Source: Acinetobacter nosocomialis
GTDB lineage: Bacteria; Pseudomonadota; Gammaproteobacteria; Pseudomonadales; Moraxellaceae
Assembly: GCA_025736915.1 (NCBI GenBank)
Contig: CP107049.1
Coordinates: 2,542,001 to 2,606,000, forward strand
Direction: 5' to 3'
Length of the DNA stretch: 64,000 nucleotides
Position numbers and translations under genes: made by a program. Under the pieces are notes generated by a model that had not been told where the DNA came from, did not search any database, and saw nothing but the letters and a program-made list of their open reading frames with translations. Of the stretch, positions 7,883 through 20,269 are shown piece by piece; position 1 is the first letter of the stretch; each line of letters opens with the position of its first letter.

Positions 7883-9877
7883 TTATTCTCGTGATAGTGC
7901 TGCAACAGGGTCGAGTTTTGCGGCATTTTTAGCAGGCAAGAAACCGAATACGACACCAATTAATGTTGAGCAAACAAATGCAGCTACAATAGAAGTCGTT
8001 GAGTATGCCACTGCGAAATTACCTGCGGCCACTTTGTTAATGAGCTGTCCTAGACCCAGAGAAAGTAATACGCCGAGTACACCACCAATTAAACACACTA
8101 AAATTGCTTCGATTAGGAACTGCTGCAAAATATCACTTTGTCGAGCGCCGACAGCCATACGCACCCCAATTTCTTGAGTACGTTCAGTCACCGAAACCAA
8201 CATAATATTCATTACACCGATACCACCAACAACCAAAGAAATGACAGCAATTGCTGAGACTAGAAGCGTCATGGTGCTGGTTGTTTTCTCAATGGTTTGG
8301 CGAATACTGTCACTGTTCATGGTGAAAATATCTTGGGCACCGTGGCGCTGTGTTAATAAGTTAACAATCGCGTTTTCAGCGGCGCTGGTCGAGTATTTAT
8401 CGTTGATACGTACGACAATATTACGGACATGGGCTTGCCCTAACATACGGCTCATGACCGTGGTATAAGGCATATATACGTTGAGTGTGTCATCTGAACC
8501 CATACCGCTAGTTTGAGGCTCTACAATCCCGATAATACGAGCCGGCACACTACCCAGTAATACCACTTGCCCAATTGGGTTGGTGCCATCACTAAAGAAT
8601 TGTTTTTGAGTATTGGTATCAATGACTACATCTTGCGAACGATCTCGCACACTACGCTGGTCAAAGGTTTGACCATCTTTGAAGACAAGCCCCTTTACGT
8701 CAAAGAAGTCGTTACTTACGCCATTAATGGTCGCATTCGCTTCATTTTGTTGATAACGCATAGTTTTGGATGTGCTGACCATTGGACTGACCGCACTCAC
8801 ATAAGGCTGCGTCATTAATGCGTCAGCATCGGCAGGCACCAGCGTTTTAAAATTGGCTGTTTTGGAGTTATCACCAAAACCACGACCTTGGAATACCGTA
8901 ATTGTGTTAGTACCGAGGCCACTAATATTTTCCAAAATCTGCTTTTGTGAACCATTACCCAGCGCTACCACCGTTACGACAGATGCAATACCAATAATGA
9001 TGCCTAGCATGGTTAAGAAGGTACGCATACGGTGGGCATTCATGGACAGTAAAGCCATTTGGAATGCTTCAGATAAGCGGTCTAAGGTTGAACGCCAAGC
9101 TGAAATACTTTTGCCTTTTTTCTGCTTGTTTTGTAGAGCAGGGGCTGCATCTGGGTCAGATTTAACTTCTTCTACAGATTGGTCTGGAACATTAGGACGG
9201 TCACTAATAATTTCGCCGTCACTAATTTCGATAATACGTGTTGCATTTTTTGCAACTTGCATATCGTGTGTAACCAAAATAATGGTGTGACCAGCCGCAT
9301 TGAGTTCACGCAAAATTCGCATCACCTCAACACCACTATGTGAGTCGAGTGCACCTGTTGGTTCGTCGGCTAAGATTACATCGCCGCCATTCATTAAGGC
9401 GCGGGCAATCGAAACACGTTGCTGTTGACCACCGGAAAGTTGGCTTGGTCTGTTCTGGGTTTTAGTGCCCAGACCCAACTCAGTGAGTAGGGCTGTTGCA
9501 CGTTGTTTACGGTCCGAAGGAGTAACACCTGCATAAACAGCTGGAACTTCAACGTTACCTTCGGCTGACAAGTCACCGAGTAAATGATAACGCTGGAAAA
9601 TAAAACCAAAATATTCGCGGCGTAACTGCGCTAACTGGTCGGGTTCTAGCTTACCGGTTTCTTGACCATTAACCTTATAACTCCCACTTGTTGGGCGGTC
9701 CAGACAGCCCAAAATATTCATGAGCGTTGATTTACCAGAGCCGGACTGACCGACAATGGCAACCAGTTCACCTTCATAAATGGTCAGGTCAATGCCTTTT
9801 AAAATTTGAATCGTGCTTTCGCCAGCAGGGAATTCCCGGACCAGATTGCTGACTTCAAGCAAAGCTTGTTTTGTCAT
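7883..9877 (-). CDS. macB: MacB-type ABC exporter, ATPase and permease in one chain
   Basis: 664 residues. The N-terminal ABC ATPase has Walker [10 protein letters not shown] (about 43-51), the signature LSGGQQQR and Walker B VILADEPTGALDS. Four transmembrane helices follow: one before a large periplasmic domain (about 275-300) and three near the C-terminus, as in the MacB/LolCDE fold. It works as a dimer with MacA and a TolC channel to extrude macrolides, peptides or other periplasmic substrates. It starts 2 bases after macA. Family and operon role are secure; the substrate is inferred. Confidence 0.94.
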   Translation of the reverse strand: MTKQALLEVSNLVREFPAGESTIQILKGIDLTIYEGELVAIVGQSGSGKSTLMNILGCLDRPTSGSYKVNGQETGKLEPDQLAQLRREYFGFIFQRYHLLGDLSAEGNVEVPAVYAGVTPSDRKQRATALLTELGLGTKTQNRPSQLSGGQQQRVSIARALMNGGDVILADEPTGALDSHSGVEVMRILRELNAAGHTIILVTHDMQVAKNATRIIEISDGEIISDRPNVPDQSVEEVKSDPDAAPALQNKQKKGKSISAWRSTLDRLSEAFQMALLSMNAHRMRTFLTMLGIIIGIASVVTVVALGNGSQKQILENISGLGTNTITVFQGRGFGDNSKTANFKTLVPADADALMTQPYVSAVSPMVSTSKTMRYQQNEANATINGVSNDFFDVKGLVFKDGQTFDQRSVRDRSQDVVIDTNTQKQFFSDGTNPIGQVVLLGSVPARIIGIVEPQTSGMGSDDTLNVYMPYTTVMSRMLGQAHVRNIVVRINDKYSTSAAENAIVNLLTQRHGAQDIFTMNSDSIRQTIEKTTSTMTLLVSAIAVISLVVGGIGVMNIMLVSVTERTQEIGVRMAVGARQSDILQQFLIEAILVCLIGGVLGVLLSLGLGQLINKVAAGNFAVAYSTTSIVAAFVCSTLIGVVFGFLPAKNAAKLDPVAALSRE

Positions 9878-9879
9878 GC

Positions 9880-11220
9880 TTACATTCCCATTGGACCGCT
9901 ACGGCGACGGTTATTACCACTATTTGCAGAAGCAGCAGAGTTTTCTGAACTATCAGCAATCACAACTTGGTCACCTTGTTTTAATCCGGCAAGTACTTGT
10001 GCATTTACACGGTTGTTAATACCCACCAAAATTTGCGTTGGTTTAGTCGTACCATCTGCTTGTAAAATACGAACGACACTGAGCGTTGCTTTGCCTTGTT
10101 CAATAAGTTGTTTTTGTTCAGGAGTTAAATTTAAGCGTTCTAAACGAGCACCATTACCTTCATGTTTTCGCTCTGCTCTTGGTGTAGAGCTTGCTTTGTC
10201 AGCTGTTTGGCCAGGTTTTCTTTGACCAGAAAATTGTTTACTACTTAAAGCAGAAGATGGAACCAATAAGGCATTTTTTGCTGAATCTAATACGATATAA
10301 ACTTGAGCAGTCATATCAATACGCAATTTGCCATCTGTATTTGGAACGTCAAATAAAGCGTTGTAGTAAACAGCTGAACTGCTAGTTGAACTTGTTGTGC
10401 TGTTTGATTCACTCGAAATTGAATCTGGAGCTGGCTCAATCTGGCGTAATGTCGCATAACGCTTGCTGTCATCGCCTAGAGTAGTGAAGTAGACCTGTTG
10501 GCCTTTTTCTACTCGCATAATATCGGCTTCACTCACTTGCGCTTTAATTGTCATATTTTGCAGTTTTGCAATTTTAACGATTGTAGGAGCACTTTGGTTC
10601 GCGTTTACGGTTTGGCCTTCTTCAGTCACAATCGCAACAACCGTACCATCAGTTGGCGCAACAATACGTGTATAGCCAATGTTTGTTTGTGCTGTTGAAC
10701 GAGTAACTTTTGCAGACTCAATTTGTGCATCTAATGCTTTAACTTGTGCCTGAGCGGTTTTATAAGCAGCTTCAGCTGACTCTAAATCTGCACGAGGTGT
10801 TGCATCTTGAGCGTACATTTGTTGCTGACGACGATACTCAAGTTGTTTTTCATTTAAAGATGCCACTTGTTGAAGGCGCTGTGCTTCTAAGTTTTTAATA
10901 TTGGCATCAGATGTTTTTAAACTGTTTTCTTGGGTAGTCGAGTCAATTTGTGCAATGAGTTGACCTTGTTTGACCTGATCGCCAAGCTGCACATACATCT
11001 TTTTAACCTGACCAGATACCTGAGCACCGACACTAATCAGTTTGGTTGCATCAAGCGTACCGGTTGCAAGTACATTATTCTCAATATCTCCGCGAGTTAC
11101 CTCGGCAGTAATATATTGAGGCTGCTGTTGTTTAGGCTTTAAAAACTTCCAAGCTAATACAGCAATAACGGCTATACAGACGACAATAATAACGAGTTTA
11201 ATTGGCTTTATTTTTGGCAT
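9880..11220 (-). CDS. macA: MacA-type periplasmic adaptor of the macrolide efflux pump
   Basis: 446 residues with one N-terminal transmembrane helix (about 7-25), then the membrane-fusion order: beta-barrel/lipoyl half (VSGQVKKMYVQLGDQVKQGQ), alpha-helical hairpin (about 105-175), second lipoyl half (IGYTRIVAPTDGTVVAI), and a C-terminal domain with a low-complexity Ser/Thr-rich insert around residue 280. It links MacB to the outer-membrane channel. First gene of macA-macB-tolC-like. In A. baumannii this operon has been reported under BaeSR control, but no binding site was identified here. Confidence 0.93.
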   Translation of the reverse strand: MPKIKPIKLVIIVVCIAVIAVLAWKFLKPKQQQPQYITAEVTRGDIENNVLATGTLDATKLISVGAQVSGQVKKMYVQLGDQVKQGQLIAQIDSTTQENSLKTSDANIKNLEAQRLQQVASLNEKQLEYRRQQQMYAQDATPRADLESAEAAYKTAQAQVKALDAQIESAKVTRSTAQTNIGYTRIVAPTDGTVVAIVTEEGQTVNANQSAPTIVKIAKLQNMTIKAQVSEADIMRVEKGQQVYFTTLGDDSKRYATLRQIEPAPDSISSESNSTTSSTSSSAVYYNALFDVPNTDGKLRIDMTAQVYIVLDSAKNALLVPSSALSSKQFSGQRKPGQTADKASSTPRAERKHEGNGARLERLNLTPEQKQLIEQGKATLSVVRILQADGTTKPTQILVGINNRVNAQVLAGLKQGDQVVIADSSENSAASANSGNNRRRSGPMGM

Positions 11221-11327
11221 GGCGAGAGGTCAGAAAGTCTAAAATTTTAATTAGTATAAGAGTCAATTGAGGATAAAACGTGAATTTTTATGATATTTCA
11301 ATCAAGCAGGCAAAGGATTTGACTGCT

Positions 11328-12317
11328 CTATTGTATAAATAATGTTTTCCCACACAACTCGGCAATCGCTTGTTGCATTAAATGTTCGGCATTTTCATTA
11401 GACATGCCTTTAATTGCCGCATCGATTTGCAAGAGTAGGGTAGACCAGCCTAAAAACTGCTGTGGATTAAGTCTTCTTAACGCTTGCTGATATAAGCTAA
11501 CTTTTGTTTTCCAAATACCAAGTTGCAATGCATTATGCGGTTGTTCGAACAACTGCATGAGTAAACGCATTTCTTTACTTAAGGTCCATAAGATTAGGCT
11601 TTCAGGTTCACCAGAACCAATTAAATACTGGAAAATCTTAATCGACTGGGCGAGATTACCTTCTAATAAAGCATCGCTTAAGTCGTAAGTGGTGTAACGG
11701 GACTGATCTTGTAGACATGCATATAACTGTTCAATTTGAATCAGCTTCTGGTCTGGGAAAGTATCACGTACACGCATCAAGCTATTTTTAGCAGCGAGTA
11801 AATTGTGCTCGTGATGCTGCATGAGCCACTGCCAAGCGTCATTGTCGAGTTGAATTTCGAGCTTCTCTGCTTCAGCAGTTAAAATTCTTTGACGGTCTTG
11901 CGGATAGTTGGCAGTCAAAGCAACAACAACACCGTTAGCTTCGACAACTTGGAAAAAAGCAGACTTTAAACTACTACTGTCTTGTTTAGGTAAAACAATT
12001 AATAGTAGGTTAGTTTCATTATGCTGAATATAGCTTTTAAGCTGTTTTAGACCATTTGCATCGGGCTTGATATTGCCATGAACTTCAATCGCAAGTTGCT
12101 GCGAAAATAAAGACAAGCTGTTCAGTGCATTAAAAACATTTTTCCAGTCACTCACGCTACTAATGTCATAGCGCTGTCTTTCAATGTCTTGTTGCTGCCA
12201 GCTTTTGCGGAAAGTATCTAATAAGTTTTGTTCAAGTAATGGTTCCTGTCCATGCAGAATCCACGCACCCCGAGCTTCCGGAATGCGTTTAAGGGCTTGT
12301 AAATAGTCAAGTTTCAT
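11328..12317 (-). CDS. holA: DNA polymerase III delta subunit (HolA)
   Basis: The clamp-loader wrench that opens the beta clamp. The 329-residue protein has the family start MKLDYLQAL, the ARGAWILHGQEPLLEQNLLD segment (about 16-35) and the C-terminal collar domain. It follows lptE by 20 bases in leuS-lptE-holA, the same order as in E. coli. Sequence conservation is modest for this family, but context and length support the call. Confidence 0.92.
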   Translation of the reverse strand: MKLDYLQALKRIPEARGAWILHGQEPLLEQNLLDTFRKSWQQQDIERQRYDISSVSDWKNVFNALNSLSLFSQQLAIEVHGNIKPDANGLKQLKSYIQHNETNLLLIVLPKQDSSSLKSAFFQVVEANGVVVALTANYPQDRQRILTAEAEKLEIQLDNDAWQWLMQHHEHNLLAAKNSLMRVRDTFPDQKLIQIEQLYACLQDQSRYTTYDLSDALLEGNLAQSIKIFQYLIGSGEPESLILWTLSKEMRLLMQLFEQPHNALQLGIWKTKVSLYQQALRRLNPQQFLGWSTLLLQIDAAIKGMSNENAEHLMQQAIAELCGKTLFIQ

Positions 12318-12337
12318 TACTTAAGAACAAATAAATC

Positions 12338-12847
12338 TTATGGTTGAGCTTTTGGTAAGCGGTTTGCTGAAATTTGACGAGTAATTTGCTGTGCAATGTC
12401 ATCAATCACAATACGTTGTAAGTAACCTTCTTGCTGGTTCTCAGTGTTAACCGTTGCCAAGTCGTATTGATAACTACGAGATGCAGTTAAAGTACGCGGC
12501 TCGGTAATTTTATTACCTTGACGGTCTTCAATTTGGAAAGTCACAGTCAAGCGTAATAACACTTCTGTAAGCTTACCATTTAGAAGTTGACGACGCGGTG
12601 TGTACTCTAAAACATGAAGAACATACGCATCATTGTCATTGCTGAACTGAACGCCATTTGCAGCTAAATACACTTTTAATTGTGTTTCTAGGTCATCGGT
12701 TTTTGCCGGTAACTCAAGGCTTAACTTTTTATAAACAAGTGGAGTCGCAGTCGGGTTAGTTCCTTTTAAATGGAAACCACACCCGACTAAGCCTGCACTA
12801 AGGCCTAAGGTTAAAACAACAGCGGCTAAACGTTGGGCTAAGTGCAT
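12338..12847 (-). CDS. lptE: LPS-assembly lipoprotein LptE
   Basis: 169 residues from the ATG at 12847 (AGAGG seven bases upstream). A frame from 12862 would add MRGSS. The signal peptide ends in a lipobox (GLVGCGFHLKG), and the mature protein begins with the GFHLKG motif typical of LptE. LptE plugs the LptD barrel and is required to place lipopolysaccharide or lipooligosaccharide in the outer leaflet. It lies between leuS (27 bases upstream) and holA. Confidence 0.93.
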   Translation of the reverse strand: MHLAQRLAAVVLTLGLSAGLVGCGFHLKGTNPTATPLVYKKLSLELPAKTDDLETQLKVYLAANGVQFSNDNDAYVLHVLEYTPRRQLLNGKLTEVLLRLTVTFQIEDRQGNKITEPRTLTASRSYQYDLATVNTENQQEGYLQRIVIDDIAQQITRQISANRLPKAQP

Positions 12848-12874
12848 GCTTGATCCTCTCATTAATACCTGTAA

Positions 12875-15508
<2,634 letters not shown>

Positions 15509-15544
15509 CTATACAACGAAAATTGAAATGAAAGATTGCTGCAC

Positions 15545-15574
15545 AGCATAGCGCAAAATACAGGAAAATGTCAG
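15545..15574 (-). promoter_or_regulatory. Probable sigma-70 promoter of leuS-lptE-holA
   Basis: Minus-strand CTGACA (15569-15574), an 18-base spacer and TATGCT (15545-15550), giving a leader of about 40 bases. Judged by eye. Confidence 0.5.
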
Positions 15575-15652
15575 TTTTTAGATCACGATTTTATCTTTTA
15601 ATATGAGCTATAAAAATTTCCCAACTCATTCTTCTTTATTTTAAATCCAAGA

Positions 15653-15678
15653 AGAGTGGTGAAAGTATTCACCACTCT
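15653..15678 (-). terminator. Hairpin after the DUF4124 gene
   Basis: Perfect 11-bp stem AGAGTGGTGAA/TTCACCACTCT with a 4-base loop, directly after the stop codon at 15687. It lacks a strong T run. Confidence 0.55.
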
Positions 15679-15686
15679 CATTTTAC

Positions 15687-16040
15687 TTATCGTGGTGCTG
15701 AAGCGGATGGGGCAAGTGGCGCAGGTGGAACTGCTGCTGCGGGTGCAGTTTTTTCCTGCACGGCATTAGGTGCTGCTGGTACGGTCTTATCTGTTTTATC
15801 TTTATCTTGAGCCGTTTGTTCGGGGCTTGGTGTCGAATTTTTTACAGATGGCTGAGTGCCATAAGTCGAAACTTTGTTCAAATGTTTCGCGCCTTTAGGA
15901 GGTGGTGTGGTGGTGTAATGTGTCGAGCCACTTTGGTCTACCCATTTATAATATTGCTCTGCCTGACTTTGAGTTGAGCAAACTAAAATCGCTGTTGTGG
16001 CTGCTGTATACAGGCTTGTTTTTAAATAAGATAAATTCAT
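15687..16040 (-). CDS. DUF4124-domain envelope protein with Pro/Ala-rich tail
   Basis: 117 residues from ATG 16040 (GGGGAA upstream). An N-terminal signal peptide is followed by a DUF4124 core around YYKWVDQSGSTHYTTTPPP (about residues 30-48), an extracytoplasmic domain of unknown function common in gammaproteobacteria. The last 40 residues are rich in Pro and Ala, resembling a wall- or periplasm-spanning linker. A longer frame to 16163 adds 41 residues without a signal peptide and is unlikely. Monocistronic. Confidence 0.72.
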   Translation of the reverse strand: MNLSYLKTSLYTAATTAILVCSTQSQAEQYYKWVDQSGSTHYTTTPPPKGAKHLNKVSTYGTQPSVKNSTPSPEQTAQDKDKTDKTVPAAPNAVQEKTAPAAAVPPAPLAPSASAPR

Positions 16041-16542
16041 ATTAGATGTTCCCCAAAAAATACTGACTATATTTAAATAAAGTTCAAAAATAAGCAATTT
16101 AGAATGGAGGGTTTTATATAAAAAAGAGTGATTTTTTAATAAAAATAGAGAGGGGATGAACAAATTTTAGGCTCAATATTAGCTTAAAAAAACAGCAGCT
16201 AAAAATTTTTATGGAAAAACCATTTCTTTATTCTTGACTTTGTATATAGAAACAACAAAAATGCTTTCTCTAGTTTTATATGTATTTACTCGATCACCCT
16301 TCGAATAAATATCATGTTTTGTAATAGACATTCTCTCTAGCCGAGAGATTGATTTTACTAAAGTATGTATATCCAGACATGCTTTATTAATGTTAAAACA
16401 GCTTATACGGCTGAAAACAGAAATTTTTCTATTGCGACGAAAACTAGACAATATGTGTGCTATAACAGTGCAGACAATTCAATGAATGAAACACTATTTG
16501 TGCCTTCCATAAATAGTGATAAAAATTTTAGGGTGAATCACG
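16041..16542. other. AT-rich intergenic region upstream of ilvI
   Basis: About 500 bases between the divergent DUF4124 gene and ilvI. It holds a small palindrome (TCTCT/AGAGA, about 16333-16349), a weak 40-codon minus-strand frame (16209-16331), and the probable ilvI promoter. I see no T-box, no leucine/isoleucine/valine-rich leader and no attenuator terminator. Confidence 0.6.
16458..16466 (+). promoter_or_regulatory. Possible extended -10 promoter of ilvIHC
   Basis: TGC immediately followed by TATAAC, an extended -10 pattern, about 77 bases before the ilvI start. No convincing -35 accompanies it. Confidence 0.4.
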
Positions 16543-18267
16543 TTGGAACTTTTATCTGGTGGTGAAATGCTCGTTCGTGCTCTTGCGGACGAAGGCGTTG
16601 AACATGTTTTTGGTTATCCAGGCGGCGCTGTATTACATATTTATGATGCGCTATTTCAACAAGACAAAATCAATCATTACCTCGTGCGCCATGAGCAAGC
16701 TGCTGGTCATATGGCAGATGCATACTCGCGTGCTACAGGTAAGACTGGCGTAGTACTGGTCACTTCTGGCCCAGGCGCAACCAATACAGTAACTCCAATT
16801 GCAACAGCTTATATGGACTCAATCCCAATGGTGATTTTGTCTGGCCAGGTTGCATCACATCTTATTGGTGAAGACGCTTTCCAGGAAACTGACATGGTTG
16901 GTATTTCACGTCCTATCGTGAAACACAGCTTTCAGGTCCGTCACGCGAGTGAAATCCCTGCAATTATTAAAAAAGCATTCTATATCGCTTCAAGTGGGCG
17001 CCCTGGTCCGGTTGTAGTCGATATTCCTAAAGATGCGACGAATCCTGCAGAAAAGTTTGCATACGAATATCCTGAAAAAGTGAAGATGCGTTCATATCAA
17101 CCGCCTTCACGTGGCCACTCTGGTCAAATTCGTAAAGCAATTGATGAATTACTTACTGCAAAACGTCCTGTTATTTATACAGGTGGCGGTGTCGTACAAG
17201 GAAATGCTTCTGCTTTATTAACTGAACTTGCACATCGTCTTGGTTATCCGGTAACTAACACACTTATGGGGTTAGGCGGATTCCCGGGTGATGACCCTCA
17301 GTTTATTGGCATGCTGGGTATGCATGGTACATATGAAGCCAACATGGCAATGCACAATGCAGACGTAATTTTGGCAATTGGTGCGCGTTTTGATGACCGC
17401 GTAACAAATAACCCTGCCAAGTTCTGCCCGAACTCAAAAGTGATTCATGTCGATATCGATCCTGCGACCATTTCAAAAACGATTATGGCGCATATTCCTA
17501 TCGTTGGTGCAGTAGAGCCTGTTCTTCAAGAAATGTTGGCACAGTTAAAACAGTTAAATGTGTCTAAACCAAATCCTGAAGCAATTGAGGCTTGGTGGTC
17601 TCAAATTAATGAATGGCGCAAAGTTCATGGTTTGAAATATGAAAACCTATCTGATGGCACCATGAAGCCACAGCAGGTTGTTGAAGCTTTATATAAAGTG
17701 ACGAATGGTGATGCCATCATTACTTCTGACGTTGGTCAACATCAGATGTTTGGTGCACTTTATTATAAGTACAAACGTCCTCGCCAATGGATCAACTCTG
17801 GTGGTCTTGGCACCATGGGGGTTGGTTTACCTTATGCAATGGCTGCGAAGCTGGCTTTCCCAGATCAGCAAGTTGTTTGTATTACGGGTGAAGCTTCAAT
17901 TCAGATGTGTATTCAGGAACTTTCAACCTGTAAACAATATGGCTTGAACGTAAAAATCTTGTGCTTGAACAACCGTGCATTAGGTATGGTTAAGCAATGG
18001 CAAGATATGAACTATGAAGGTCGTCATTCAAGCTCTTATGTTGAATCATTACCTGACTTTGCCAAGTTAATGGAAGCTTATGGTCATGTCGGCATTCAAA
18101 TTGATCATGCCGATGAACTTGAGTCGAAGCTTGCAGAAGCAATGGCAATTAATGATAAATGCGTATTTATCAACGTTATGGTTGACCGCACAGAACACGT
18201 TTATCCAATGTTGATTGCGGGTCAGTCTATGAAGGACATGTGGTTAGGTAAAGGGGAGCGTACATAA
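16543..18267 (+). CDS. ilvI: Acetolactate synthase, large catalytic subunit
   Basis: ThDP- and FAD-dependent enzyme making acetolactate or acetohydroxybutyrate, the first common step of valine, leucine and isoleucine synthesis. The 574 residues include the catalytic glutamate E51 in [19 protein letters not shown] and the C-terminal ThDP site (TSDVGQHQ ... ITGEASIQM). The conserved N-terminus [11 protein letters not shown] starts at TTG 16543, with AGGG nine bases upstream; no ATG lies between it and the conserved residues. It is translationally coupled to ilvH (stop and start share a base). Confidence 0.94.
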   Translation: MELLSGGEMLVRALADEGVEHVFGYPGGAVLHIYDALFQQDKINHYLVRHEQAAGHMADAYSRATGKTGVVLVTSGPGATNTVTPIATAYMDSIPMVILSGQVASHLIGEDAFQETDMVGISRPIVKHSFQVRHASEIPAIIKKAFYIASSGRPGPVVVDIPKDATNPAEKFAYEYPEKVKMRSYQPPSRGHSGQIRKAIDELLTAKRPVIYTGGGVVQGNASALLTELAHRLGYPVTNTLMGLGGFPGDDPQFIGMLGMHGTYEANMAMHNADVILAIGARFDDRVTNNPAKFCPNSKVIHVDIDPATISKTIMAHIPIVGAVEPVLQEMLAQLKQLNVSKPNPEAIEAWWSQINEWRKVHGLKYENLSDGTMKPQQVVEALYKVTNGDAIITSDVGQHQMFGALYYKYKRPRQWINSGGLGTMGVGLPYAMAAKLAFPDQQVVCITGEASIQMCIQELSTCKQYGLNVKILCLNNRALGMVKQWQDMNYEGRHSSSYVESLPDFAKLMEAYGHVGIQIDHADELESKLAEAMAINDKCVFINVMVDRTEHVYPMLIAGQSMKDMWLGKGERT

Positions 18268-18758
18268 TGAGACACATTATTTCTGTACTCGTTGAAAACG
18301 AAGCTGGTGCGCTTTCTCGCCTTGTTGGTTTATTTAGCCAACGCGGATATAACATTGAAACCCTTAATGTTGCACCAACCGAAGATCCGACATTATCACG
18401 TCTGACTTTAACGACTTATGGCGATGACCATAAAATCGAACAAATTACGAAACAGCTCAACAAACTTGTTGAGGTGGTAAAAGTAGTTGATTTATCAGAA
18501 GGTGCACACATCGAACGTGAACTCATGCTAATTAAAGTAAAAGCATTAGGAGCTTCACGTGCCGAAATTAAGCGCACTGCGGATATTTTCCGTGCGCAAA
18601 TCGTAGATGTGACACCAACGACCTATACCATTCAAATAGCAGGGACAACTGAAAAATTAGATGGTTTTATCGATGCACTTGCAGAAAACACCATTCTAGA
18701 AGTCGTTCGTTCAGGGGTATCTGGTATCGCCCGTGGCGAAAAAGTTTTAGCCATTTAA
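18267..18758 (+). CDS. ilvH: Acetolactate synthase, small regulatory subunit
   Basis: 163 residues: an N-terminal ACT domain (about 3-77, beginning RHIISVLVENEAGALSRLVGLF) that binds valine for feedback inhibition, and the C-terminal domain that activates the large subunit. The ATG overlaps the ilvI stop by one base. ilvC follows after 32 bases. Secure. Confidence 0.95.
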   Translation: MRHIISVLVENEAGALSRLVGLFSQRGYNIETLNVAPTEDPTLSRLTLTTYGDDHKIEQITKQLNKLVEVVKVVDLSEGAHIERELMLIKVKALGASRAEIKRTADIFRAQIVDVTPTTYTIQIAGTTEKLDGFIDALAENTILEVVRSGVSGIARGEKVLAI

Positions 18759-18778
18759 TTTTTTAAAAAGTATTTTAG

Positions 18779-19807
<1,029 letters not shown>

Positions 19808-19835
19808 GTTTTTTCTTTAGCTTGAAACGTGCGTT

Positions 19836-19882
19836 AGCGAAGTAAAACTTCGCTCTTGCACTCGGGCAGAGCGGTGCTCTGC
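19836..19882. repeat. Two adjacent perfect hairpins between the ilvC-end repeats
   Basis: AGCGAAG/CTTCGCT (19836-19842 with 19848-19854) and GCAGAGC/GCTCTGC (19866-19872 with 19876-19882). They are GC-rich compared with the flanks and resemble small dispersed palindromic elements. Confidence 0.75.
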
Positions 19883-19897
19883 TAGTCCTCGTTCATA

Positions 19898-19942
19898 CCT
19901 TGGATTCAAGCAAACAAAATCGTAGACAAAGAGAAAAACTAA
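19898..19942 (+). repeat. Direct repeat copy 2: displaced ilvC 3' end
   Basis: Second copy of the last 14 sense codons plus stop of ilvC. The two differences (GCG/GCA and AAG/AAA) are both synonymous in the ilvC frame. It leads straight into the ilvC terminator. Confidence 0.95.
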
Positions 19943-19961
19943 TACTCTTTTCTATTGTTTT

Positions 19962-19990
19962 AAAAAAACCCTGCTAAATGCAGGGTTTTT
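19962..19990 (+). terminator. Rho-independent terminator of ilvIHC
   Basis: ACCCTGC, loop TAAAT, GCAGGGT, followed by a T run and preceded by an A run. Confidence 0.9.
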
Positions 19991-20031
19991 TATTTTAATT
20001 GTTCTAAATTGAGCTTAAAAAAACATCATTA

Positions 20032-20066
20032 AGGTCAATTGACCTAGACTTAAGAAATTCTATATT
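20032..20066 (+). promoter_or_regulatory. Promoter with overlapping 14-bp palindrome upstream of the c-di-GMP gene
   Basis: TTGACC (20039-20044), a 16-base spacer and TATATT (20061-20066). The perfect palindrome AGGTCAATTGACCT (20032-20045) covers the -35, which suggests an operator. The gene start is 204 bases further on, leaving a long AT-rich leader in which I see nothing else. Confidence 0.45.
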
Positions 20067-20269
20067 TTTCATATAATTGGATGCTTAATTTTTGTTTACT
20101 TTATTGATTTCTAAAGTAAAAAATGCTTGACCAAATGTTAGATAATGTTATTGTTTATAACTGACTAAAAAAGTCGAATTTACTAATTTTCTTTAACGTG
20201 TTTAATTGTATTTTGTGCAATGAATTGAACAAAATAAAAAAAAGTATTGAATAATCATGGAAGTCCAGT

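Noticed and set aside
8853..9290. 145-residue plus-strand ORF inside macB
   Set aside because: Shadow of macB; no domains and no own signals.
16209..16331. 40-codon minus-strand ORF upstream of ilvI
   Set aside because: Low-complexity AT-rich composition and poor spacing of the purine stretch from the ATG. Not strong enough to call.
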